The position numbers and the translations under genes were made by a program. This document shows positions 33,398 to 41,338 of a stretch of 44,746 nucleotides of DNA, one piece after another; the first letter of the stretch is position 1, and each line of letters opens with the position of its first letter. The notes under the pieces are model-generated. The model was not told the DNA's origin and searched no databases. It saw only the letters and a program-made list of their open reading frames with translations. Location of the stretch: positions 1 through 44,746 of the forward strand of contig CAUAFG010000021.1 in assembly GCA_958428235.1 (NCBI GenBank), read 5' to 3'. Origin of the DNA: Faeciplasma sp900553675 (GTDB taxonomy: Bacteria > Bacillota > Clostridia > Oscillospirales > Ruminococcaceae).

Positions 33398-34828
33398 TTA
33401 CTTCTTCCGACATTCTCTGACTATATCGCCGATGGTGTCCTCATCGAGATATTCAATTATCGGCTTGATGGCTTTAAGACCGTTCTTTCGGGCTTCATCC
33501 TTTGCAATTTCACCGAGAACATCCTCGTCGATATATTCCGCAATCGGGATTATACCATTAATCCCGTTCTTGCCGACCTCCACTGCGGCAATTCTGCCCA
33601 GATTATCCTCATCAATGTATTCGGCAATCGGAAGGATTCCTTCTGTTCCGTTATGCGCAGCCTCATAAAGGGCAGCTTCGCCCAGCATATCTTCATTGAT
33701 ATATTCCGCAATCGGGACGATGTTTTTAATACCGTTCTTAACGACCTCCTTTTGGGCAATTCTGCCCAGATCATCTTCGTCAATATATTCTGCAATCGGT
33801 AAAATGTCTTCAATTCCGTTCTGCTCAACCTCATACAAAGCGATTTCGCCAAGCTTATCCCCGCCAATGTACTCCGCTATCGGGATTATGTTCTTAATGC
33901 CGTTCTTTTTTACCTCTTCCATGGCGATTTCGCCCAGCTTATCCTCGTCGAGGTACTCCGCAATCGGAATTATGCCTTTAATGCCGTTTTTGCGGACCTC
34001 TTTCATGGCAATCTCGCCGAGCAAATCCTCGTCTACCGAGTCAGCTATGTTTATGACAGCCGCAATGCCTTCCGACTCGTACAGCTTGTCGGCAAATTCG
34101 ACAATGTCGTCGTCGCTCAGATAGGGCAGAAGCCAGCTGATGTCGTCGTCCGATTCATTGTCTGAGATGCTGCCGTCCGGCTCAATAGTGAAATTGCAGG
34201 AGCCGTTTTCGTCCGCTTTCGGATAGACCCTCTTGCCGTTTACTACGACTACAGTTTCGCCGTTTTTGCTTTTGTAGAACTGCGAATCCTTCATATCCTC
34301 CGAAGCGGCGCTTATTCTCTCCTGAGCGGCTTTAATCTGCTCCTTGGCAGCCTCCATGGCTTCTGTGGTAGATTTTACAAAGTTATCGTCGAGCTGTTCG
34401 CCGGCGTGTTTCAGCTGCTCCTTTGCCGCTGCCATAGCTTCGGTGGTTTTCTTTTTCATGCTTTCAAAGCGTTCGGATATGCCTTCAACTCTGCCGACTA
34501 CCTTTTCCACCTGATCGGGCTTAAGAATCGGTGCAGCCTCCTTAAGCTCCTCAACGCTGACCTTGTTTTCTGAGACGTATTCCTCTAACTTGCCCTCGGC
34601 GGCACTTTCTATCAGCTCTGATTTCGCGCCCAATATAACGTCTATGCTGGTGCCGAAGATTTCCGCCAGCTCGGGGAGCTTTGATATATCGGGCATAGAA
34701 TTGCCGCGCTCCCAGTTGGAGACTGCCTGAAAGCTTACGTTCATTTTGTCGGCAAGCTCAAGCTGGGTCATGTTCTTCGCCTTGCGAAGCTCGGATATTT
34801 TTCTTCCTACCTTTTTCATTACAAACAT
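33398..34828 (-). CDS. XRE regulator with eight 28-residue tandem repeats
   Basis: A 476-residue protein. Residues about 5-60 form an XRE helix-turn-helix (MTQLELADKMNVSFQAVSNW). Residues about 75-190 are acidic helices, probably coiled coil. From about residue 235 to the end are eight 28-residue units of the type DxLGEIAxxEVxKNGIKxII then PIAEYIDE; the first is degenerate. They should stack like HEAT repeats and present a binding surface. ATG 34828 is preferred because AGGAAAGG ends nine bases upstream; ATG 34924 would add 32 residues. Function and partner are unknown. Confidence 0.8.
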   Translation of the reverse strand: MFVMKKVGRKISELRKAKNMTQLELADKMNVSFQAVSNWERGNSMPDISKLPELAEIFGTSIDVILGAKSELIESAAEGKLEEYVSENKVSVEELKEAAPILKPDQVEKVVGRVEGISERFESMKKKTTEAMAAAKEQLKHAGEQLDDNFVKSTTEAMEAAKEQIKAAQERISAASEDMKDSQFYKSKNGETVVVVNGKRVYPKADENGSCNFTIEPDGSISDNESDDDISWLLPYLSDDDIVEFADKLYESEGIAAVINIADSVDEDLLGEIAMKEVRKNGIKGIIPIAEYLDEDKLGEIAMEEVKKNGIKNIIPIAEYIGGDKLGEIALYEVEQNGIEDILPIAEYIDEDDLGRIAQKEVVKNGIKNIVPIAEYINEDMLGEAALYEAAHNGTEGILPIAEYIDEDNLGRIAAVEVGKNGINGIIPIAEYIDEDVLGEIAKDEARKNGLKAIKPIIEYLDEDTIGDIVRECRKK

Positions 34829-35379
34829 TTCGTTCATCCTTTCCTGTCTGGCTCTTTCGCGGTTCTCTTTTGAAAAGAGGGGACCTTTTTTAGAGATGCG
34901 AGCGGGTATCAAACCTTTTTTCATAGTTTTGTGAACCTTTCCGCAAACCGATTTTGTATACTAATTCTCAATCAGCCTGTAGCCAAAGCCGACAGATAAA
35001 ATAAGACCAATCTAGGAAAGCGACCGCAGGAATACTTGCTGTATTGCAAGGTTGCTTGACGACGAGTGGGCTTATTTTAGCGGAGGAGTTGGTTATAGGG
35101 TGGTTGGGAATTAGTATTAGGCTTACATCAGGATTATACTCCCGAATCGCGAAAAAAGTCTATAAAGCGGTGATTGAAACGGCGGCTTTCAGGATAAAGC
35201 GATTGTTGACATCCCACCCAATCGCAAAATCCGCGAGATATCCCGCGAAAGCCCAAAAATCCCCGCGAGACGTTATACCAAGCGGCTTAAACCAACTCAA
35301 GCAATGCTTGAATCATAGCAAAAACCACCTGATCAGTCCGATAATTACCATGTGAGCAGGGTTGTTACTTCGATTATAA
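34829..35379. other. Intergenic region upstream of the repeat-containing XRE gene
   Basis: Holds a possible N-terminal extension of the XRE gene, a 160-bp element (34958-35117) and a duplicated copy of the 3' end of the TraX gene (35338-35363). No other gene is seen. Confidence 0.6.
34958..35117. mobile_element. 160-bp MITE-like element, copy 4 (inverted orientation)
   Basis: Ends ATACTAATTCTCAATCA and TGGTTGGGAATTAGTAT. The interior is the reverse complement of copies 1-3 (CTTGC/GCAAG and AAAATAAG/CTTATTTT pairs retained). Confidence 0.8.
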
Positions 35380-35437
35380 TTAAGCAAGATGGGCTGCTAT
35401 TCCGATAATTACCAAGTGAGCAGGGTAGAATATATAA
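35338..35437. repeat. Duplicated 3' end of the TraX gene
   Basis: CCGATAATTACCATGTGAGC at about 35338 and CCGATAATTACCAAGTGAGC at about 35412 are near-identical, 74 bp apart. Each matches the code for PAHLVIIG-type residues at the end of the TraX gene. The second copy lies beyond the present stop codon. Confidence 0.65.
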
Positions 35438-36108
35438 AAGAACCATTTATTGAAAGCACTTTTTTTGCCCGACTCGCCGTTGTATAGAATACCTATCAGC
35501 AAAGGTGCAGCAAAAACTCCAAGCTGGAAGAGCTGGCTATACCATGGCATTGCCAGAAACATGGACGCAGAGCTGAACACTCCGATTATGCAAAAAGCAA
35601 TCCATTTCTTTTTGGGCTCGTCCCTGAAGATGTGGAAGAATAAGCACCACAGCACAGACATAAACGCCCAGTCGCCAATAACCGAGATAACGCAGATTCC
35701 GATTATGCCGACGAATTTTATCCATTTTGGGTTTTCGCTGTCCCACAGCTTAATAGCCATCAGTCCCAGAAACAGAGTGAATATAACGCCCTGCCAAGGG
35801 TTGAAGCTTACCGTTCCGCCCTCTGATATCATTATAGGCAGCCGTCCGGTCTCAAAAAAGACAAACGGCGCCCACGACACGGCGGCGAAAACTGCCATTC
35901 TAAGGGCGTATTTCTTAAAATTCCGCGTGTAGTGATACCCCTCCGCGACGAAGAACGCCATTGTCGGCGCGGTCAGTCTGCCTATAAAGTGCATTATCTG
36001 CCCCAGTAACGAAGCAGTGGGAACAAACGCCCACGCAATGTGGTCTATTAGCATGGCAATGATAACAATGTATTTCAGCTGATTTCGGTTGAGGGAAATG
36101 CACTTCAT
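35380..36108 (-). CDS. TraX family membrane protein
   Basis: A 242-residue protein with about seven predicted helices. It matches the TraX family: the N-terminal LKYIVIIAMLIDHIAWAF, then FIGRLTAPTMAFFVAEGYHY, and the C-terminal FNKWFFYIFYPAHLVIIG. In plasmid systems TraX acetylates pilin; chromosomal homologues in Clostridia are of unknown role and resemble acyltransferases of the membrane-bound class. The last residues (IAAHLA) differ from those encoded by the duplicated tail downstream (GLIRWFLL), so the original end may have been replaced. ATG 36108 follows AAAGGTGG. Confidence 0.85.
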   Translation of the reverse strand: MKCISLNRNQLKYIVIIAMLIDHIAWAFVPTASLLGQIMHFIGRLTAPTMAFFVAEGYHYTRNFKKYALRMAVFAAVSWAPFVFFETGRLPIMISEGGTVSFNPWQGVIFTLFLGLMAIKLWDSENPKWIKFVGIIGICVISVIGDWAFMSVLWCLFFHIFRDEPKKKWIAFCIIGVFSSASMFLAMPWYSQLFQLGVFAAPLLIGILYNGESGKKSAFNKWFFYIFYPAHLVIIGIAAHLA

Positions 36109-36295
36109 GTTGATTCCACCTTTTGTTTGTATAAGCTGTGCGGCTTTTCTGTATATTTAAGTATTATAGCATAGCCAGATGGGAATGTCCATAAAAATGG
36201 GAAAAATAATCTTTGCCAAATTATTTGACATTGCGCGTGCAAAGCCTTATAATACTAATAATTAACGAATCAAAATCGAAAGGCGGGTGACCCGC

Positions 36296-38155
36296 TTGAA
36301 AATCTCCTTTGCCGATAACATAAAAAAGATTCTTTCGGACTGCGGACTTCCGCAAAACCTTTTTGCGCGTTTTGCAGGCTCGTATTTTATAGTCGCTTTC
36401 TTTCAGATGATTTTTGCGCGATTCCACAAAATCGACACTATAAAGAACTGGAAAGATTTAGTAAATGCCGCTTCGATTCCGTCGGTGATAGTCTGGACGG
36501 CTGCTGCCTTTCTTTTCCTGACGATTTTATACCGCCTTGTTTCACGCAGATTTCCTGCAATGGACAGTGCAGTGCTTATTTTCAGCTCGATACTCTTTTC
36601 GCTCTGCCTTGTCTTCGGCAGCGGAAGCTTTTATGTCGGCGCGGCTGCGGCTGTGGTCTGCGCGGTGCTGGCAAGGTATGCTCTTGAAAAAACAGACGAG
36701 GGGACATTGGAACGTCTGCCCCATATTCCAGCAATGGCAATAGTGTTTACGTTTTCGGCTGGGGTGATAGTTTTTGTCGCCGCGACAACCATAGCCAATC
36801 ACAAAAGCTTTGGAACAGCCTGCTTTGATATGGGCATATTTGTGCAGACCTTCCATTCGCTTGATGAGAACCTGACCGCCGCAGTCACCTGCGAACGCGG
36901 CGAGCTGATGTCGCACTTTCAGGTTCATGCGTCCTATATTTTCTATCTTTTCCTGCCGATATACGCCCTTGTCCCCAAGCCGGAAACTCTTCTGGCGGCT
37001 CAGGCATTCTTTGCCGCCGCAGGAGTGCTGCCGCTGTATCTCATCGCAAAAAGGCGGGGCTTTAAGGGACTGCCGCTTGTGTGCTCCTGCCTGATATATG
37101 TGTTCTGCGCGGGGGTGATTCTGCCCTGCTACTATCAGTTCCACGAAAACGCCTTTCTGCCGACAATCCTGATGTGGCTTTTGTACGCCGCCGACAGCGC
37201 AAATATCCCGCTGATGTATATAATGTCGGTGCTGACCTGCATTGTCAAGGAGGACGCCCCGCTTTATGTCATCTGCATTGGTCTGTTCTTTGCCGTGGAC
37301 TGTCAATCCCGCAAAAGCAAAAAGCACGGAATAATCATCGCCCTGCTTGCCGCTTTGTATTTTGCGATGATAATGCGCTGGCTGACAAGCTTCGGCGACG
37401 GCGGATATATGACCTCCACCCGCTTCGGAATCCTTATGGCAAACCCCGACGACGGTCTTATGGGGATAATCCGCTCGGCGATTGTTAATCCTGGGTATCT
37501 TGTAAGCCTGCTGCTGAGTGAAAAAACGCTTCTTTTCTTCGTCGAAACCATGCTGCCGCTGCTGTTTCTGCCTTTTATAACGACCAAGCTGCACAGATTC
37601 CTTTTGATGATACCCTATATCGTCATGAATCTGATAATAGGTTCGGGCTACGGCTATGCCGCCGACATCGGGTTTCAGTACATCTTTGGTCCCGCTTGCT
37701 TGCTGATTTATCTTTCGATACGAAACGCCGAGGATATGGGGCGCAGGCGCAGAAACAGAATCATGATAATTGCGGCGATTGTGACCGTTGTCACGACTGT
37801 TTCGATGGCTTCGGCAAAGCTTTCGCACATCGCACGGTACAACGCCCGCAGCGAGTATTTTCAGAGCGCGGAGGAGTGCATCCGGTCTGTGCCCGAGGAC
37901 GCTTCGGTGCTTGCAAACGCCTTTTTGCTTCCCCATGCCGCCGACAGAGACAGCATATACGAGCTGAGGGAGGATGTGTTCACGTCCGACGGCTTGGGGC
38001 TTGTAAATCCCGAAAAATACGATTTCTGCATTCTCTCCATTCACGACCCGCTGACCGATAGGATAGCTCCGATTTTGGAGGAGGCGGGATGGCAGGTATA
38101 TGCCGAGTCGGAGGAGTTTGTTGTAGTATATGTCAGTCCGGAGTATTCTGGATGA
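36296..38155 (+). CDS. DUF2079 family membrane protein
   Basis: A 619-residue membrane protein with roughly twelve helices. The DUF2079 signature is present: FGTACFDMGIFVQTFHSLDE and a following HFQVHASYIFYLFLPIYAL. Such proteins have a glycosyltransferase-like C-class fold and are of unknown function. A soluble C-terminal domain (about 530-619) follows the last helix. TTG 36296 is the preferred start because AAAGGCGG lies nine bases before; GTG 36287 is an alternative. A terminator follows at 38178-38212. It is monocistronic. Confidence 0.8.
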   Translation: MKISFADNIKKILSDCGLPQNLFARFAGSYFIVAFFQMIFARFHKIDTIKNWKDLVNAASIPSVIVWTAAAFLFLTILYRLVSRRFPAMDSAVLIFSSILFSLCLVFGSGSFYVGAAAAVVCAVLARYALEKTDEGTLERLPHIPAMAIVFTFSAGVIVFVAATTIANHKSFGTACFDMGIFVQTFHSLDENLTAAVTCERGELMSHFQVHASYIFYLFLPIYALVPKPETLLAAQAFFAAAGVLPLYLIAKRRGFKGLPLVCSCLIYVFCAGVILPCYYQFHENAFLPTILMWLLYAADSANIPLMYIMSVLTCIVKEDAPLYVICIGLFFAVDCQSRKSKKHGIIIALLAALYFAMIMRWLTSFGDGGYMTSTRFGILMANPDDGLMGIIRSAIVNPGYLVSLLLSEKTLLFFVETMLPLLFLPFITTKLHRFLLMIPYIVMNLIIGSGYGYAADIGFQYIFGPACLLIYLSIRNAEDMGRRRRNRIMIIAAIVTVVTTVSMASAKLSHIARYNARSEYFQSAEECIRSVPEDASVLANAFLLPHAADRDSIYELREDVFTSDGLGLVNPEKYDFCILSIHDPLTDRIAPILEEAGWQVYAESEEFVVVYVSPEYSG

Positions 38156-38177
38156 CCGAGCGGGATAGAATCGCACA

Positions 38178-38214
38178 AAAAAGACTTGACACTATCTGGT
38201 GCCGGGTCTTTTGT
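38178..38214 (+). terminator. Terminator of the DUF2079 gene
   Basis: AAAGACTTGACAC pairs with GTGCCGGGTCTTT (one mismatch, two G-U) and is followed by a short T-rich stretch. Confidence 0.65.
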
Positions 38215-38342
38215 TATTAATCGGATCCGGTGCATGAACATCACCAATGTTCCCACTGTTTGCGGCAAAGGGGTATCAACAGCCATTGGTGAATAATGCA
38301 CAAAAGCCGTCACGGATTGTTAGCAATAATGTAAATCTTTTC

Positions 38343-38408
38343 GGAAACCGGTTGACACGGTAAGGTTTCCATGCTACAATGGAAACCGAGAAATGAAAAT
38401 GGGTTTCC
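38343..38408 (+). promoter_or_regulatory. Promoter of the galactoside operon with four GGTTTCC half-sites
   Basis: TTGACA (38352-38357), 17 bases, TACAAT (38375-38380). Half-sites occur at 38343-38349 (GGAAACC), 38364-38370 (GGTTTCC), 38381-38387 (GGAAACC) and 38402-38408 (GGTTTCC). GGTTTCCAT and ATGGAAACC form a perfect inverted repeat over the -10. The TetR gene immediately downstream is the likely ligand, giving autoregulation of the operon. Confidence 0.75.
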
Positions 38409-38421
38409 AAGGGAGGTAAGC

Positions 38422-38997
38422 ATGAACAGTAGTACAGATGAATTGCGCGGGCGTATAATCTCGGTGGCAACCGAGCTGTTTCAAAAAACAGGGCTGAAAT
38501 TTACCATGCAGGAGGTTGCAGCTTCGCTAAGCATCAGCAAAAAGACTATATACACGGTGTACCCCTCAAAGGAGGCACTGCTGTTGGACATGATCGACGG
38601 CTTGTTTGCCGATATCCACAGAAAAAAGGCAGAGCTTGCAGCGCAGGACGCTCCGGTTGAGGAACGCATAAGAAAGGTTATCGTGGCGCTGCCGGAGCAG
38701 TACTCCGCAATGGACTTCCGCCTGCTCGATGAGCTGGAGGAAAAATATCCCGCCGCTGCAAAAAGGGTGCGCAAGCATCTTGAGACAAACTGGGAGCCTA
38801 CCGTCGCTCTGCTTGAAGAGGGAATGTCGGCGGGGAAAATCCGCAGGGTTTCAATACCCTTGCTTCAGCAGATGATAGTTGCTTCGATAGAGCGTTTTCT
38901 GTCTGACGAAAGCAGCAGGGGGCGGTACGCCGATACTCTGGAGGAAATGATAGATATTATTATGAATGGAATAAAGAGGCGAGAAGATGAAGTATAG
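38422..38997 (+). CDS. TetR family regulator of the galactoside operon
   Basis: A 191-residue regulator. The N-terminal TetR DNA-binding domain is clear (RIISVATELFQKTGLKFTMQ, then SISKKTIYTVYPSKEALL). The C-terminal part (about 70-191) is the ligand-binding bundle; the inducer is probably a galactoside but is not known. ATG 38422 follows AGGGAGGTAAG. The stop overlaps the start of the GH2 gene by 11 bases, so the regulator is the first gene of its own target operon. The four half-sites upstream support autorepression. Confidence 0.9.
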   Translation: MNSSTDELRGRIISVATELFQKTGLKFTMQEVAASLSISKKTIYTVYPSKEALLLDMIDGLFADIHRKKAELAAQDAPVEERIRKVIVALPEQYSAMDFRLLDELEEKYPAAAKRVRKHLETNWEPTVALLEEGMSAGKIRRVSIPLLQQMIVASIERFLSDESSRGRYADTLEEMIDIIMNGIKRREDEV

Positions 38998-41338
38998 CTT
39001 ATGCGACAACTGGGAATTTACTACGGAATGGAGCGAGGATTTTCTTAGCGGCGGAGGAACTGCCGAGCCTGTGCGCCTTCCACATACCTGCAAGGAGCTG
39101 CCGCTGCACTGCATTAATCATGCCGAATATCAGATGCTTTGCGGATATCGCAAAACGCTTGACATCCCAAAGGAAATAAACGGTAAAAGGCTGTTTTTGC
39201 AGCTCGACGGTGCGGCGCACATTGCAACGGTTTATGTAAACGGACATGAGGCGGCAACCCACCGCTGCGGCTACACTGCTTTTAGGGTGGAGCTTACCGG
39301 ACTTGTAAGCTTCGGCAAATCAAATCTGCTGGCTGTTAAGCTTGATACAAGCGAAAATCCAGAAATTCCGCCCTTTGGCTTTGTGGTGGACTATCTTACA
39401 TATGGCGGATTGTACCGCGAAGTGTGGCTTGATGTGCGTGAAAGTGCCTATATTACCGATATTTTCGTCACTACTCCCACGCTTACAACGGCGGATGTCA
39501 AGGTATCTGTGGATAACGCCGACGATAACGCCAAAATCGAGGTTTCGGTTTTAGACGATTCGGGAAAAACAGTCTGGACGGGCGGCGAGGGACGTATCAA
39601 CTTACCCGACGCAAAGCCTTGGAGCGTTGATTCTCCCGTGCTTTACCGCTGCTCCGTCCGCCTTATCACGGCTGACGGACGTTTGCTTGACTGTCAGGAA
39701 ACAACTTTCGGCTTCCGCACCGCCGAGTTTAAGGCGGACGGCTTTTATCTCAACGGAAAGAAAACTTTTTTGCGCGGGCTGAACCGCCATCAAAGCTATC
39801 CTTATGTTGGATATGCCGCTCCCGAAGCTTTGCAGCGGGAGGACGCACGGATTTTAAAGGAGGAGCTTAGCTGCAACGCCGTGCGAACAAGCCACTATCC
39901 CCAAAGCCAATATTTTATAGATGAATGTGACAGGCTGGGACTGCTGGTGTTTACCGAGCTTCCCGGGTGGCAGCATATCGGAAACGAGCAGTGGAAGGAG
40001 CAGGCTTGCAAAAACCTAAAGGAAATGATTTTGCAGTATCGCAACCGCCCATCAATAGTGCTGTGGGGAGTGCGTATCAACGAAAGTCAGGACGACGACC
40101 AATTTTATACCCGCACAAACGAAATCGCTCACAAGCTTGACCCCAGCCGCCAGACCTCCGGTGTGCGTTATCTGGAAAAAAGCCGGCTGTTAGAGGACGT
40201 TTATGCCTTTAACGATTTCTCGCACGATGGAAAAGCGCCGGGCGTCAAGCCGAAAAAGGCTATCACCCTGGATATGAGCAAGGCACTGCTTGTGTCCGAA
40301 TGCAACGGACATATGTATCCCACCAAGCCTTATGACACATGGGAAAAGCGGCAGGAACACGCTATGCGCCATATAAGAGTGCAGAATGCGGCTCTTGCGG
40401 AACACGCAGGGTGCTTTGGCTGGTGTATGTTTGACTATCCCACCCATAAGGACTTCGGCTCGGGCGACCGTATCTGCTATCATGGGGTGATGGACGCATT
40501 CCGCAACCCCAAGCTTGCCGCGGCGGCTTATGAAAGTCAGGGCGACGGCGCGCCTGTGCTGGAGGTAGGCTCGTCTATGGATATAGGCGACTACCCGGGC
40601 GGACAGCTGGGGGATGTATACGTCTTCACCAATGCCGACGAGGTTAAGCTGTATAAAAACGATGTGTTTGTGACGCGATTAAGCCACAATGGTAAATGGT
40701 CGCTTAAGCATCCACCCTTTGAAGTGAGCGACACCATCGGAGAGCTTTTGGAAACTCAGGAGGGCTTTTCGCACTCTAAGGCAAAGCTTCTTCGCCAATG
40801 CCTGCTGGCGGCGGGAAAATACGGCTTGGCAGGTCTGCCGCTTAAGTATAAGCTAAAAATGCTGTGGTGCATGGCAAGGTACGGTTTAAAATTCAAAGAC
40901 GGCGTTGAGCTTTACGGAAGATATGTCGCCAACTGGGGCGGAGAGTCCACAAGCTGGCGATTTGAGGGGATAAAGGATGGCAAGACCGTTGCTGCGGTAA
41001 CCTGCCGTCCCTCGGCAAATCTCCATCTTGAAGTTAAGGCAGATCACACCGAGCTTTGCGAAAAAGACAGCTACGACATGGCAGCCGTCAGAATCCGCAT
41101 ATTAGACGAAAACGGAAATCCTGCGCCCTATGCGCAGCTTCCGGTAAGCTTTGAAGTGTCGGGAGCGGCTGATTTGGTGGGACCCGCTGTCTGCACTGCC
41201 GAGGGCGGTATGTGCGGAACCTACATACGAACATCCGGAAAATCGGGAATCGCCACTCTCACCGTTCATACCGAACAAACCGAGGATATTATTTTGAAAT
41301 TCAATATAACTGTCAGGGAGGAAAAACTATGGAACTAA
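38987..41338 (+). CDS. Glycoside hydrolase family 2 enzyme
   Basis: A 783-residue cytoplasmic enzyme without a signal peptide. Residues about 1-170 form the sugar-binding jelly-roll (KRLFLQLDGAAHIATVYVNG, YGGLYREVWLDV), about 175-255 an immunoglobulin-like domain, about 256-530 the TIM barrel (FYLNGKKTFLRGLNRHQSYP, NAVRTSHYPQSQYF). The acid/base Glu is in RINESQDD and the nucleophile Glu in LVSECNGHM. Two further domains follow. Beta-galactosidase is likely from the neighbours, but GH2 also includes other activities. The 3' end overlaps the transporter gene. Confidence 0.9.
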   Translation: MKYSLCDNWEFTTEWSEDFLSGGGTAEPVRLPHTCKELPLHCINHAEYQMLCGYRKTLDIPKEINGKRLFLQLDGAAHIATVYVNGHEAATHRCGYTAFRVELTGLVSFGKSNLLAVKLDTSENPEIPPFGFVVDYLTYGGLYREVWLDVRESAYITDIFVTTPTLTTADVKVSVDNADDNAKIEVSVLDDSGKTVWTGGEGRINLPDAKPWSVDSPVLYRCSVRLITADGRLLDCQETTFGFRTAEFKADGFYLNGKKTFLRGLNRHQSYPYVGYAAPEALQREDARILKEELSCNAVRTSHYPQSQYFIDECDRLGLLVFTELPGWQHIGNEQWKEQACKNLKEMILQYRNRPSIVLWGVRINESQDDDQFYTRTNEIAHKLDPSRQTSGVRYLEKSRLLEDVYAFNDFSHDGKAPGVKPKKAITLDMSKALLVSECNGHMYPTKPYDTWEKRQEHAMRHIRVQNAALAEHAGCFGWCMFDYPTHKDFGSGDRICYHGVMDAFRNPKLAAAAYESQGDGAPVLEVGSSMDIGDYPGGQLGDVYVFTNADEVKLYKNDVFVTRLSHNGKWSLKHPPFEVSDTIGELLETQEGFSHSKAKLLRQCLLAAGKYGLAGLPLKYKLKMLWCMARYGLKFKDGVELYGRYVANWGGESTSWRFEGIKDGKTVAAVTCRPSANLHLEVKADHTELCEKDSYDMAAVRIRILDENGNPAPYAQLPVSFEVSGAADLVGPAVCTAEGGMCGTYIRTSGKSGIATLTVHTEQTEDIILKFNITVREEKLWN

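Noticed and set aside
33398..34100. Several plus-strand open frames opposite the repeat region of the XRE gene
   Set aside because: They mirror the 84-bp repeats on the wrong strand and have no ribosome binding sites.
36542..38176. Very long minus-strand open frame (544 codons) opposite the DUF2079 gene
   Set aside because: It is a shadow of a real plus-strand membrane protein gene: the predicted peptide is His/Lys/Gln-rich and lacks structure, while the plus frame has a clear family match.
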